Below are positions 15,701-25,205 of a stretch of DNA of 64,000 bases, piece after piece (the first letter of the stretch is position 1; the number at the start of each line of letters is the position of its first letter). Source of the stretch: Hymenobacter armeniacus (lineage in GTDB: Bacteria; Bacteroidota; Bacteroidia; Cytophagales; Hymenobacteraceae); contig NZ_JACXAC010000005.1 in assembly GCF_014699055.1 (NCBI RefSeq), forward strand, positions 434,001-498,000, given 5' to 3'. The notes beneath the pieces are model-generated. The model had not been told where the DNA came from, did no database searches, and saw only the letters and a list, made by a program, of their open reading frames with translations. Both the position numbers and the translations under genes were made by a program.

Positions 15701-18700
15701 CGGCCGCCAGCGTGCCGGTGTTCAGGGTCGTGGTAAAGGTCTGGGCGGTGCCGCCCGGCGGGGTCACCACCACCGTCACGGTCACGGGGTTCAGGGCCAG
15801 GTTGAGCACGGCCGTGGCGCTGTTCGTGATGGTCACCGTCACGGCCTGCGCCGCGCCGAAGCAGCCCGTAGCGGCCGGAGCCAGCAGGGCAGTGGCGGCC
15901 ACGTCGATGGGCGCGGGCGTGTACTCGTCGGCGCCAATGTCGGGCGTGGTGGTGCTGCGGGTGTCGCCGTCAATGTCAACCGTGACGCCGCTCACCGGCA
16001 CGCCGGCGTTGTTCAAGGCCGCGGAGAACGTGTGCAGGTCGGTGGCCGAGCTGAACTGCGGGTCCACGTTCAGCGAGTGCGTATCCTGGCCGGTGGCCGT
16101 GCGCAGGTCGGCCAGCGTGGTTTTGTCGGAGCCCAGGTAGCCCAGCACACCCTGCGAGCCGCTCACGAAGTAGTCGTTGTAGTCGATGCTCGCGTAGGCC
16201 GTGTTGGCGGCGGCGCTGTAGAAGCCGTAGCTCTTGGCGGTGGTGCTGGTGGGCAGCAGCAGGCTGTTCACCAGAATGTTGTCCACCACGGTCATGGCCG
16301 TGGAAGTAGAGGCCACGTAGAGCGCGGCCGACACGTAAGCCGACGTGCTCGACGTGTTGTTGTAGTTGCCGGTCAGGTTCACCGAGTTGTGGGCCACCGT
16401 CACGCCGCCCGTAGCAGAGCTGGCACCGATGCGAATGCCCACGATGGCGTCGCTGCTGAAGCTGGTCCAGCCGGCGCCGTTGATGCCCGCCACGAAGTTG
16501 TTGCTCAAACGCACGTTGCTGGTGGCCGAGCCGGTGTTCAGGTCGATGCCGCGGCCGCCGTAGGTGCTCGTGTTCGAGGCCACGTTCAGCACGCGGTTGC
16601 GGTCCACCACGCCGTTGAGGAAGTTGGTGCCCAGGTTCAGGCCCACGGCATCGAAGGAGCCGGCGTTCACCGTCACCCCGTTGATGGTGTTGCCCGTCAC
16701 CGTGGCGCCCGACACGCCGGTGCTGAAGGTCATGCCGTAGGTCAGGGCCGAAGCCGTGGCCGCCACCACGTTCTGCACCGTGTTGCCGCTCACCACCGGC
16801 GACACCGCGTTGGCGATGAAGACGCCGGCGTTGCCGATGTTGGCGGTGCCGGCCGTAGCCGGGCCCACCACGTTGTTGTTCACCACCAGGCCGTCGGTGC
16901 CGCCGGCCGAAGTGGTGGCCGAGCCACCCACGTAGATGCCCACGTAGGCCTGCGTGATGCGGTTGTTTTGAATCACGAGGTTGTCGTTGTCAGCCCCCGA
17001 AGCGCCGGCCGTGGCGCCCCCGGCGGCAATGCCGATGCCGCTGGTGGTCGACGAAGCCGTCAGGTTCAGGTTTTTCAGCGTCACGTTGGTGGCGCCCAGG
17101 GCCGTGCCCAGGCTGCGCACCTGCACCACGGCGCCGCCCGCACCGGCGTTGGCCAGCGTCAGGTCTTGCGTGGTGCCCGTGCCGATGGCCCCGTCCAGGG
17201 TCACGTAGTTGGCGCCGTTCAGCACCACCAGTGCGGTGGTGTTGGTGCCCGAAATCGTGGCCGCCACCAGCGGCTTAATCGTCAGCGTGTTGGTGGCGCT
17301 GGCGTCCGGGTTGGCGTTCAGGGTAATGGGGAAGGTTTCGGCCGTCGAGTAGGCCGCGTCGAGCAGGGCAAACGTCACGGCGCCGCCCAGCGTGTTGGCG
17401 TTGTAGGCGGCCACTGCGGCCGTCAGCGTGGCGTAGGTGCGGGTGGGGTCGGGCGAAGTGCCCGTGCCCACGTAGTAGGGGCCGGCCAGGGCGCCCTGCA
17501 CCAGGAACTGGTTGGGAGCCGTGGGGGCCGTGGTGCCGGGAGGCGTAGCGCCCGAGCCGCCCAGCGGGCTGGTCGACGCGTTGCCGGGCACGTCCTGCGC
17601 GGCCACGTAGTACTGCACCACGTCGAAGCCGGCCACGCCGCCAATCAGAGTGTAGTCGAACGTGAAGGTGTAGCTGCTGCCGCTCACGCTGGTGGCGTTC
17701 ACGAACACGTAGGCGCCCGTGGTGCCTTTGCGGTAGTACAAGCGCGGAGCGTTGGTGCCCGTGGCAATGCCGCTGGGGTCGCTGATGGTCACCACCAGCG
17801 TGCGGTTGGCCGTGCTGGGCGTGCTGCCCAGGGCGGTGTAGGTAATGGTCGGGCCGCTCAGGTCCTGCGGCGTGAAGGTGCCTTCGTCGGCGCCCAGGTC
17901 GGGCGTGGTTGTGCTGCGAGTTTCGCCGTCGAAGTCGGTGGTGATGCCCGCGATGGGCGCCCCGCCGCCTTCCACCTGCGTGGGCGTGGTGGTGCTGATG
18001 TGCAAGAAGTTAGTCGCCGTGCCCGTGGTGCTGGCAAACGGCACGTCTTCCGTCACCGAATTGCTTTCGCGCGAAGCCACCAGGGCTTTGTAGGCCACCA
18101 GGGTTTGCGAGGCATTGGTGGCCGTGGTGGTGCCTTCCACGTAAATCAGGTTCGTGGCCGAAGGCGTGCCCGCGTAGTACAGGTTGTTGTTGGCGGTGCT
18201 GGCCAGGTTGACCGGGGCCGTGCCCGTTGTGCCGCTGATGCGGCGCAGCGCGGCGGTGTAGCCGCCCGTGCCCACGGCCGTGCTCTTGTTCACCACAATG
18301 TTGTTGCGGGCGTCGAGCACGGCGCTGGTCGAGTTCAGGTAGATGCCCGACGTGCCGAAGGTGGTGCCGGTGCTGGTGGCGTTCAGGTAGATGGTGTTAT
18401 AGTACAGGTTGTGGGTGGTGCCGCCGCCGATGAGCACGCCGGTCACGCCCACCAGGCTGGTGGAGGTGGCGGCGCGCAGGTCGCCAATCAGGTTGTTGGT
18501 CACCGTGGTGGTGGTGCCGCCCGTCAGCCAGATGCCCGTGCTCAGCACTGCCGCCGTGCCGCTGGCGGCGCTGCCGCCGGCCAGGTTGTAGATTTTGTTG
18601 CGGCTGATGGTCGGCGAGCCCGTCGAGGCCAGAATGCCGGCCACGTTCGAGGCCACCGCCACGGCGCCCACGCCGGTGAGGTTGCTGATGGTGTTGCCCG

Positions 18701-20894
18701 AGATGTTGACAGCGCCCGACGAAGCCGTCGAGATGCCGAACGAGTAGCCGCCGGTGGTGGTGGTGCTCACCGAAATCGGAGCCGTGGGCCCGCCAACGGT
18801 GTTGCCCGTGGTGGTGCCGATGTTCACGTCGCCGCTGCTCACGTAGATGCCCGACAAGATGCCGTTGCCGGTGGTGGCGCCGCTGCTGCTCACCCAGGTG
18901 ATGTTGCCGATGGCGTTGCCCTGCACGTTGGTGGCCGTGCCGGTGGTGGTGGCCAGGCCGATGCCGATGAAGCGGTAAGCCGCGGCGGCGTTGGCGGCGG
19001 TGAGGGTGACGGTGAGCGGCGTGCCGCCCAAGGCCGGAGCCGAGCCGCCGATGAAGTTGCCCGACACCGTGTGCCCGTTGTTGGCGTTGATGAAGATGCC
19101 GTACATCGTGCCGGCCACGTTCACGCGGCTGGCCGTTTGGTAGAAGCTGTTGCCGCTGATGTTCCAGCCGGCGCCCGACTGGTTCAGGTAGATGCCGTAG
19201 GTGCTGCCCGTGCCGTAGTTGTTGAACAGGTTGTTGTTCAGGATGCTGTTGCGGGCGTTCAGGGCGTTGCCGCCGTAAATCAGCGTCACGGGCGTGGTAG
19301 CGCCGTCGCCGATGTTGCAGTACTGCACCGTGTTGTCGCTATTGCCGGTGGTGGTCACCGTGCCGGTGAAGTTCACGTCGGGCGAGCCCGAGTCGCTGGT
19401 GCCCACGCCTTTAATCTGCACGTGCTGCACCGTGTTGAACGTGGCATCGCTGGTGAACTGCAGCGGAATGCCGCTCGTGCTGGTGCTGCTGATGGTCAGG
19501 TCAGTAGCTTGTGCGGCCCCGCTCACCGTGGTGCCCGAGCCGCCGGGGCGACCGTCGATAATGAGGTACTTGCCGCCCACGATGTTGAACACGGCCGCGG
19601 CCGTAGTGCCCGTGATGCTGAGGTTGTTGGCGCCCGCAGCCGGGCGCACCGTGATGGTGTTGGTGGCCGTGGCGCCGGCGTAGCTATACACCAGCGGGAA
19701 AGTTTCGGTGGTGCTCACGTACGCCGCTTGCAGTTCCAGTACCAGCGGGCCGCACAGGCCGTTGTTGGTGATGGCCGTGAAAGCGGCGGTCAGCGAAGCA
19801 TAATCGGCGCCGGGGCCCACGGTCTTGGTGCCGCAAATGGGCACCGCGGCGAGCGTGGTGACGGTGGCCGTGGGCGCAAAAGACTGGATGCCTTCCGCGT
19901 TGGCGGCCACTTTGTAGTAATACGTGGTGTTGGCCGCGAGGCCCGACTGAGCCAGCGTCACCGTGCTGCCGGTGCCCGACGACGACGACGACGTGACCGA
20001 GCCCACCGACGTGAACGTGATGTTGTCGGTGGAGCGCAGTACCGAGAAGCTGTATTCGTTGGTCGAATTGTCGGTGATGCTGACGGTGAGGGTGGTTTGC
20101 GTCACAGCCGTCAAGGCCACGGTGGGCGCGGCCGGGGTGGCGGTGGGCGTGAACGTAAACACCGTGCGGGCGCCATCGGCCGTCGAGCTGAGCACCCCAA
20201 CGGGGGCGTTGTCGGCCAGCGAGGTGGTGGTGGCCGTCGTCACGGTCGCGTCGTAGGTCGGCGTCGCGTTGTAGGTTTTCACCACGCCAATCTGCCCGGC
20301 GCTGGTGCCCGCCGAAATGAAGAGCGAGCGAGTTACGCTCGTGCTGTTGTTGTAAACCGAGCCGTAGCGGTATTCAATTTTGCCGGTGTTCTCTTCCAGC
20401 AAGACCTGCATCACGCTGCCTGTGCCCGTGGACCCAAACGGAATGCGCAAGCCGTTGAATTCAATCACCAAGGTCTGGTTGGCGCCCGGGAGCACCTTGT
20501 AGTGCACTTTGCCCGCGGCCAGCACAGCGTTGTCGCCGCCTATTGGCGCCAAGATGGCGGCGCCGGAAGCGGGCGAGGCCGTGGTGCCCGAAATAGCCGT
20601 CGCGCCCAGTCGCACCTGCCCGTTGGAGTTCGTGCTGAACTGCGTGTAGGGCGTGCCCATGAAGACGAACGTGAAGCCAATGGGCTGCACCGTCGACGCG
20701 TCGCTGTCGCGATAAGTGCCGGTCGCCAGGGCATCGGTGGTGCCCGCCGACATGTCCACCAGCGAGCCATTGCTGCTGGTGGCGAAGGCGTAATTGGCCG
20801 TGCTTTGGGCCCAGGCCGCCGAACTACTGAACAAGGTCAGCAGCGCCACGACCAGCCACCGGCTCAGCCGGTTAGCAAGTAAGGGTGTGTGCAT
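12726..20894 (-). CDS. Giant secreted beta-helix / Ig-like adhesin-type protein, T9SS substrate
   Basis: 2722 aa. A signal peptide (about 1-29, ending SSAAWA) is followed by a fibronectin III-like unit (about 265-345), a first right-handed beta-helix region rich in 'G-N-x-I/V' turns (about 350-1010), a second (about 1135-1650), two CARDB-like units (about 1655-1760 and 1955-2065) around a jelly-roll-like segment, Ig-like domains (about 2070-2230, motif 'LCVSGTTALTL...IQWQQSTDN'), further repeats and a C-terminal T9SS type A domain (KLYPNPTPNGEV..., ending RRLVKE). The composition is dominated by Thr, Ala, Ser and Gly. It is likely a cell-surface adhesin or matrix protein; no catalytic residues were recognised. 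Confidence 0.88.
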   Translation of the reverse strand: MHTPLLANRLSRWLVVALLTLFSSSAAWAQSTANYAFATSSNGSLVDMSAGTTDALATGTYRDSDASTVQPIGFTFVFMGTPYTQFSTNSNGQVRLGATAISGTTASPASGAAILAPIGGDNAVLAAGKVHYKVLPGANQTLVIEFNGLRIPFGSTGTGSVMQVLLEENTGKIEYRYGSVYNNSTSVTRSLFISAGTSAGQIGVVKTYNATPTYDATVTTATTTSLADNAPVGVLSSTADGARTVFTFTPTATPAAPTVALTAVTQTTLTVSITDNSTNEYSFSVLRSTDNITFTSVGSVTSSSSSGTGSTVTLAQSGLAANTTYYYKVAANAEGIQSFAPTATVTTLAAVPICGTKTVGPGADYASLTAAFTAITNNGLCGPLVLELQAAYVSTTETFPLVYSYAGATATNTITVRPAAGANNLSITGTTAAAVFNIVGGKYLIIDGRPGGSGTTVSGAAQATDLTISSTSTSGIPLQFTSDATFNTVQHVQIKGVGTSDSGSPDVNFTGTVTTTGNSDNTVQYCNIGDGATTPVTLIYGGNALNARNSILNNNLFNNYGTGSTYGIYLNQSGAGWNISGNSFYQTASRVNVAGTMYGIFINANNGHTVSGNFIGGSAPALGGTPLTVTLTAANAAAAYRFIGIGLATTTGTATNVQGNAIGNITWVSSSGATTGNGILSGIYVSSGDVNIGTTTGNTVGGPTAPISVSTTTTGGYSFGISTASSGAVNISGNTISNLTGVGAVAVASNVAGILASTGSPTISRNKIYNLAGGSAASGTAAVLSTGIWLTGGTTTTVTNNLIGDLRAATSTSLVGVTGVLIGGGTTHNLYYNTIYLNATSTGTTFGTSGIYLNSTSAVLDARNNIVVNKSTAVGTGGYTAALRRISGTTGTAPVNLASTANNNLYYAGTPSATNLIYVEGTTTATNASQTLVAYKALVASRESNSVTEDVPFASTTGTATNFLHISTTTPTQVEGGGAPIAGITTDFDGETRSTTTPDLGADEGTFTPQDLSGPTITYTALGSTPSTANRTLVVTISDPSGIATGTNAPRLYYRKGTTGAYVFVNATSVSGSSYTFTFDYTLIGGVAGFDVVQYYVAAQDVPGNASTSPLGGSGATPPGTTAPTAPNQFLVQGALAGPYYVGTGTSPDPTRTYATLTAAVAAYNANTLGGAVTFALLDAAYSTAETFPITLNANPDASATNTLTIKPLVAATISGTNTTALVVLNGANYVTLDGAIGTGTTQDLTLANAGAGGAVVQVRSLGTALGATNVTLKNLNLTASSTTSGIGIAAGGATAGASGADNDNLVIQNNRITQAYVGIYVGGSATTSAGGTDGLVVNNNVVGPATAGTANIGNAGVFIANAVSPVVSGNTVQNVVAATASALTYGMTFSTGVSGATVTGNTINGVTVNAGSFDAVGLNLGTNFLNGVVDRNRVLNVASNTSTYGGRGIDLNTGSATSNVRLSNNFVAGINGAGWTSFSSDAIVGIRIGASSATGGVTVAHNSVNLTGNYNNTSSTSAYVSAALYVASTSTAMTVVDNILVNSLLLPTSTTAKSYGFYSAAANTAYASIDYNDYFVSGSQGVLGYLGSDKTTLADLRTATGQDTHSLNVDPQFSSATDLHTFSAALNNAGVPVSGVTVDIDGDTRSTTTPDIGADEYTPAPIDVAATALLAPAATGCFGAAQAVTVTITNSATAVLNLALNPVTVTVVVTPPGGTAQTFTTTLNTGTLAAGATQNVTLPGTLNMTAAGVYSFAITTTTTGDGNPANNSLTATRTTVAPLPLPYAENFNASTNLPAGYTVDTGNATYDFKVLANHGTSGSNALSADVYGTNPSSFAILPKLGNTTTATNQLSFDARFVDFSGYPATGTTLAAGDTLKVLLSTDCGLTYQKVFAINASNYNGNGTANNNFYTYTVPLTGVGVGQSVQLQFVALRGNGDYYVDIDNISVRSLSPIDLAPVALVTPTATQGCYGTAETVTVQVSNQGTTALDFAANPATVTAVVTTPGGPQTLTGTLSTGTLAAGAAQTVTLAPALNMSAVGSYSFAITATVTGDQNTANDALAAVTRTVAAPVAGTVSPASSNLCVSGTTALTLTGAANGTIQWQQSTDNTTFTDVSGATAATFTTPVLTQTTYYRAQVRCAAQPAATSNVATITVTNPVIATTNTPLTICSGATATLTATATTGNSVRFFSTATGGTALTTTTAGSYTTPALTASTTYYAEAYTGGTASVGALTNAIGTGSQSSAAQYMVFSVTQPTVLTGVYMYPGAAGNLVVEYRSSTGTVLQTATVAVTAAQVGTKTYIPLGFNLVVGTAQRLGLGTGTVTAYRNDSGATYPYNGGGVSITGNSFDPAYYYWFYDWVVSSECVAATRTPIQVNVTAPATASFPAATATTCAASAYTLAGTVGGSATTGTYTSSGTGTFAPNATTLGATYTPSAADIAAGTVTITLTSNAVGTCSPGTATLTLAISPAQVATFSYATATGCVGSTGTVAPTLGTGATAGTFSSTAGLTLNATTGVITLATSTAGTYTVTNTVAATASCPAVTATTTFTVNPRPATPTITATYNGTTTTLTSSAATGNQWYLTVGTTTTAVAGATGQTLVLTGTPAQLGAYTVTTTNANGCVSLPSAALVVTGTKNSIAGASLKLYPNPTPNGEVTLELTGFRSATQLTVLDPLGRVILTEVLPANAGTATHPLNLKGMASGVYLLRLSNTDGVETRRLVKE

Positions 20895-21052
20895 AAAGGG
20901 TTGGAAATAGGTGGGGAAAAGGGGGTGAAAAAGAAAAAAAGGAAATGAAAAAATGTGAATATGCGCCTTTCTGAAAAGAACTGCGGCGTAAATTAGTCAT
21001 TATTTCAAGGTGTTTATGCGCTGAAATAAAGCTTTATCCGATTGCTCCAAAA
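20895..21052. other. AT-rich intergenic leader of giant T9SS gene
   Basis: Locally AT-rich and purine-run-rich DNA upstream of the 2722-aa gene. It must hold that gene's promoter, but I see no exact TANNTTTG on the minus strand. Confidence 0.4.
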
Positions 21053-21083
21053 AAAAGCCCCCGATTCTGAGTCGGAGGCTTTT
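21053..21083. terminator. Terminator of the 1251-aa T9SS gene region
   Basis: Arms AAAAGCCCCCGA / TCGGAGGCTTTT with one mismatch and A/T runs on each side, 32 bp beyond the stop of the minus-strand T9SS gene. Confidence 0.75.
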
Positions 21084-21114
21084 CAGGAGGGCGCACTCAA
21101 CGTGCAGAACCGTG

Positions 21115-24100
21115 CTAGCGCTTGATGACTTTTAGGCGCAGCGGCTGCCCGGCCAGCGTGGCCTGGAGCAGGTACAGGCCCGACGGCACGGCGCTCAGGT
21201 CGCGCAGGGGAAGTTGGCTGGTGCCGGCCGGCACGTCCAGCTGCCGCGTCAGCGCCTGGCGCCCGGTGGCGTCGGTGAGGGTGAACAACACCCCGGCCTC
21301 GGCCTGAAGCGAGTGCACGGTCAGGAAAAGCTCGTGGTCGAAGGGCTGGGGCGCGGCTTGCAGCGCGTCCACGAAAGAAGCCGAGCCGAAATCCAGCGTC
21401 CGCACCGGCGAGAAGCTGGCGGTGCCGTCGAGGTCGAGCTGGCGCAGGCGGTAGTAGCGCCGGCCGGCTTTGCCAACTTCGCGGTCGAGGTAATCGTAGC
21501 GGCGGGGGGCCGTGCTGCTGCCCGCCCCGGCCACGAAAGCCAGCGGGCGGAACGTGTGGCCGTTGGTGCTCACTTGCACCTCAAAACCGCGGTTGTTTTT
21601 TTCGCTGGCCGTGGCCCAGGCCAGGGCCGCGTCATCGCCTTGGCGGCGGGCTTCGAAGGCGCTAAGTTCCACGGGCAGGGGCGGCCCCAGGCGGAAAGCG
21701 CCTTCGTCGGCGCCCAGGTCGGGCCGGGTGGCATTGCGCACATCGCCGTCGAAGTCGTCGGTGATGCCGGCAATGGGCTGGCCGCCGCTTTCAATCTGGG
21801 TGCCGTAGTTGAGCTTGATGTGTAAGAAGTTGGCCGTCGTGCCATCGGTGCTGATAAAGGGCGGGTTCTCGGTGAAGGAGTCAGCTTCTTTGGGGGCCAG
21901 CAGCAGCTTGTAGGCCGGCAGGTCCTGGGCCGTCACGGTGCCGTCGGTGAACAGCACGCTGGTGGGCGACGGCGGGCCGGCCCAGTATAGGTTGTTGTTG
22001 GTGGTGCTGGCAAAGTTGCTGTTGGTGGCGTTCACGTCGTCGCGGCGCAGGGCGGCGGTCACGAAGGTGCCGTTCGGAGTCGAGAGGTTGGCCACCACGT
22101 TGTTGCGCAGGTTCACGAGCGGCGCGGTGGCGCCCAGCACAATGCCCGACGTGCCGAAGTTGGCCGCGGTGCTGCTGGCATTCAGGTACACGGTGGTGAA
22201 GTACACGTTGGCGGCCGCGCCGCCCGTCAGATTCAGGCCGGTCACGGCGTTTCGGCCGGCGCCGGCCGGGGTGCGGAAGTCGCCGAGCAGGTTGTTGGCA
22301 TACGTGACGGTGCCCCCAAAGAGCTGGTAAATGCCGGTGACCTTGCCGGCCGCGCCCGTCGCGCTCAGGTCGTAAAGTTTGTTGCGGGCAACGCTGCTGC
22401 TGCCGGAGGTGGTGTTCACGGCCGACAGGTAGATGCCCACCACGTTGCCACTCCCGCTGCCCCCGATGCTGAGGCCGCCCACCACGTTGCGCAGGATGCT
22501 TTGCGCCGTGCCCGCCGAGCCGCCGCCAATGTAGATACCCCACACGTTGTGTTCCGCCGTCGTGCCGGTGCCCCCGATGCTCAGGCCCGTAATCACGTTG
22601 TCAGTCAGCGTTTCGGACGGGACCGCGCCGCTGGCTTCCTGGCTGTAGCCGGCCACCAGGGAACTGGAGGAGCCGGTGCCGGTGGCGTTGGGAACGGCGT
22701 TGTTGGTGATGGTATTGGAGCTGAACGTGAGGGTGCCGGTGTTCACCGCTGCGCCCACCAGCCGGCCGATGGCGCCGGTGGCTTGGTTGCCGCTCACGGT
22801 GTTGCTGCTCAGGGTGATGGGCGTAGCGCCGGCGGCCGCATTGGCCACGTAAATGCCATAAAATGCCCCGTTGCCGCTTTTGGTGTTGTTGGTGACCTGG
22901 TTCGACGAAATGGACGTGGACGCAGAGGCGGCGGTTGCCCCAACGCTTGCCCGACTGATGCCGATAACGTTGCCAAACGAAGCCGCGCTGTTATTCGACA
23001 CCTGGTTGCCGCTGATGACGACCGTCGTCGCCGCGTTGTTGGTGCGGTCCGCAATGTAGTTGACCGCACTCGCGTCGCCGCTGACGTTGTTCGTAACCTG
23101 GTTTGCCGAAATGGTGGTGGCCGCGGAGTTGACGCCACTGCGCAAAATGTGGTTCACCTCATCGGTGGTGACCGAGCTGTTGTTGGTAATGAAGTTGCCG
23201 GTGATGGCCACCGTTTGCGGGGTGGTGCCGTTGGAGCTGGCGTCCACAAGCCAGCTGACGGCGCCCGTAGCACCGGTCAGCACGGAGTTTTGCACGCGGT
23301 TGTTAGTGATGCTGACGTTGCCAACGGCGCCGCCCGCATTCTGCAAAATGCCGACGACGCTGCCCGTCGAGGCCGAAGTGATGGACACGGTATTGCCGGA
23401 TATCAGCAACGTGCCCAGCATGCCCGCGGACGATGTGAAGCCCGTGGCAATGCCCCGGACGGGGGCCGAGCTGTTGCCGTTGGGAGTGCTGATGACGTTG
23501 TTTTCAATGCGCAAGCCGCTCTGGTAATCGGCCTTGATGCCGAACACGGTGGCCGCGGTGGTGCCGCTGATGTCAGAAAAGGCATTGCCCAGCGTCGAGC
23601 CCACTTTGTTGTTCAGGTCCGGAAAAGCCCCGGCCGTAGCCCGGCCCAGGAGCGAGATGCCCAAACAGGCATTGGTGATGGTGTTGCCATCAAATTCATT
23701 GCCCGAGTTGGCGCCCGCCACGTCGCTGGTCACTTGGGCCACGCCGCTGATGTTGGCGTTGGCACTGTAGATGCCGATGGTGCCGCTGTTGGTCTTGTTC
23801 AGCGTCACGGCGCAGTTGCGGATGACGTTGTTTTGGCAGCCGTCGGTGGCCGAGGGCCGAAACAAGGCGTAGCCGTACTCCATTTTTTGGGTGTTGGTGC
23901 CGGCCGTGCTATTAGCGTCGCTCACGTCGATGCCGTCGAAGGTGATGAAGTCGGCCCCGCTGAGCTTAATGATGGCATCCTGCGCGCCGCCGCCTGCGTT
24001 AGCGGCCGGCTTCACCACGGGGCGCACGTTGGCGCCGCTGGCCGTCGAGTTGTCGCGCTGAAACGTGACGCGGGCGGTGGCGCCCGCGCCGGCCACGGCG

Positions 24101-24870
24101 TTCAGCTGCACGTTGCTTTCGGGGTAGGTGAGGTTGTCGCGCACGTTGAACGTGGCGGCGCAGCTCACGCCGGCCGTGTTCAAGGAATTGAACGCCGTGG
24201 CAAACGAGGTGAAGTTGTCGGCGCTGGCCGCCAGGCTGTTGTTCAGCGTGTAGGTGCCGCAGAGCGGGCTGCCGGCAAAGCCGAACGTGGCCACGAAGTT
24301 GCTGCCGCCGTTGCTGTCGAACCGGTCGCCCAGGTTCGTGGAGGCCCGCCAGTACACTTCCACCACGTAGGTGCCGCGCGTGGTGAGGCCCGCCGTCAGG
24401 TTGATGTTGGCCCCGGTGAGGGTCCAGCGCTGGTCGCAGCCGTTGTTGTCGCACGAGCTCAGGTTGGCGCCAAACGGCAGGTTCACGGCGGTGTACGCCG
24501 GGCTGGCGCTGCCGCGGGAGGTGCTGCCCAGCAAATACACGCGGTAAAACAGCGTGGCGGCGGTCACGTTGCCGCCGTTGTTTTTAAAAGTGCGAACCTC
24601 CGCCCCATCGAGAACGAGCGACGCGTTGCCGGGGGAGTAGCCGCCCGCGCCCAGCGTGGCGCCTTCGTAGGGCGTGGTGTTGCCCGCGTTGAGGTTGCCG
24701 GCGCGGTCAAAGCCGTCGATGCGCACGGTGGTCTGGAAAATGCCTGTTTGCTGCGCCCATGCCGTTTGGCTGCCGGTGGCCCCGGCCAGCACGGCCCAGG
24801 CCAGCACGGGCATTCGTTGCGCAATGCGCCGCACAACTGTCCGCGAGATGGAGAGTAAAGAATGTAGCAT
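21115..24870 (-). CDS. Large secreted beta-helix protein with T9SS sorting domain
   Basis: 1251 aa from the ATG at 24870, which gives a signal peptide ending SQTAWA before Q40; the frame extends to 24960 but without homology. A jelly-roll-like N-terminal region with 'SSCDNNGCDQRWTLTG' precedes a long right-handed beta-helix (many 'SGNxVxxNS' units), then a module ending 'DFDGDVRNATRPDLGADEG' that is closely related to one in the neighbouring 2722-aa protein ('DFDGETRSTTTPDLGADEG'). The C-terminus has 'LPVELSAFEARRQGDDAALAW' and 'EVQVSTNG', the usual Bacteroidota pre-sorting domain, and a T9SS domain ending LRLKVIKR. Probably a surface adhesin. Confidence 0.88.
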   Translation of the reverse strand: MLHSLLSISRTVVRRIAQRMPVLAWAVLAGATGSQTAWAQQTGIFQTTVRIDGFDRAGNLNAGNTTPYEGATLGAGGYSPGNASLVLDGAEVRTFKNNGGNVTAATLFYRVYLLGSTSRGSASPAYTAVNLPFGANLSSCDNNGCDQRWTLTGANINLTAGLTTRGTYVVEVYWRASTNLGDRFDSNGGSNFVATFGFAGSPLCGTYTLNNSLAASADNFTSFATAFNSLNTAGVSCAATFNVRDNLTYPESNVQLNAVAGAGATARVTFQRDNSTASGANVRPVVKPAANAGGGAQDAIIKLSGADFITFDGIDVSDANSTAGTNTQKMEYGYALFRPSATDGCQNNVIRNCAVTLNKTNSGTIGIYSANANISGVAQVTSDVAGANSGNEFDGNTITNACLGISLLGRATAGAFPDLNNKVGSTLGNAFSDISGTTAATVFGIKADYQSGLRIENNVISTPNGNSSAPVRGIATGFTSSAGMLGTLLISGNTVSITSASTGSVVGILQNAGGAVGNVSITNNRVQNSVLTGATGAVSWLVDASSNGTTPQTVAITGNFITNNSSVTTDEVNHILRSGVNSAATTISANQVTNNVSGDASAVNYIADRTNNAATTVVISGNQVSNNSAASFGNVIGISRASVGATAASASTSISSNQVTNNTKSGNGAFYGIYVANAAAGATPITLSSNTVSGNQATGAIGRLVGAAVNTGTLTFSSNTITNNAVPNATGTGSSSSLVAGYSQEASGAVPSETLTDNVITGLSIGGTGTTAEHNVWGIYIGGGSAGTAQSILRNVVGGLSIGGSGSGNVVGIYLSAVNTTSGSSSVARNKLYDLSATGAAGKVTGIYQLFGGTVTYANNLLGDFRTPAGAGRNAVTGLNLTGGAAANVYFTTVYLNASSTAANFGTSGIVLGATAPLVNLRNNVVANLSTPNGTFVTAALRRDDVNATNSNFASTTNNNLYWAGPPSPTSVLFTDGTVTAQDLPAYKLLLAPKEADSFTENPPFISTDGTTANFLHIKLNYGTQIESGGQPIAGITDDFDGDVRNATRPDLGADEGAFRLGPPLPVELSAFEARRQGDDAALAWATASEKNNRGFEVQVSTNGHTFRPLAFVAGAGSSTAPRRYDYLDREVGKAGRRYYRLRQLDLDGTASFSPVRTLDFGSASFVDALQAAPQPFDHELFLTVHSLQAEAGVLFTLTDATGRQALTRQLDVPAGTSQLPLRDLSAVPSGLYLLQATLAGQPLRLKVIKR

Positions 24871-25205
24871 GCCGTAGGGAGTGGGTGGGAGGAAAAGGAG
24901 TGGCCAAGCTGCCCGAAAGGAGCTTGTAATCTGGTTTTTGCAGCAGGCAAGGCTGGGCAAAGTCCAAAGGTCTTACATTGAGGCCTGTAATGCAACAAGG
25001 TGTGCAAACCTTTGCCCACGCTCGCGGGCTTGGCTCGTTGTGGCCGCAAAGCAGCCTTGGCCGCAACGCACGGCCTGCCGGGCCGTGGCCAGCCCTTTTC
25101 GGTGGGCCGCGCTGCTCCGAGGCGGTCGCACTCCCTTTTCCTGGCGGGCTACTTAGCCGGCCAAGGGCTGCAAAAAATGTCGGCGAAGCCAGCCAATGCG
25201 GCGGG
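24871..25205. other. 335-bp intergenic region
   Basis: Must contain the promoter of the 1251-aa T9SS gene. The minus strand has ACCTTTG-like sequence near 24965-24975 but no full TANNTTTG. No credible small gene or RNA was seen. Confidence 0.4.

Noticed and set aside
13000..20000. Possible tandem DNA repeats in the giant T9SS gene
   Set aside because: The recurring Gly/Thr/Val codon patterns reflect protein composition and diverged beta-helix units; no exact long tandem DNA repeat was found by eye.
15117..20882. Uninterrupted 1921-codon plus-strand frame
   Set aside because: It is exactly antisense to the giant T9SS gene; the His/Val/Gly/Arg-rich product is the typical mirror of GC-rich Thr/Ala/Gly codons and shows no domain or signal peptide.
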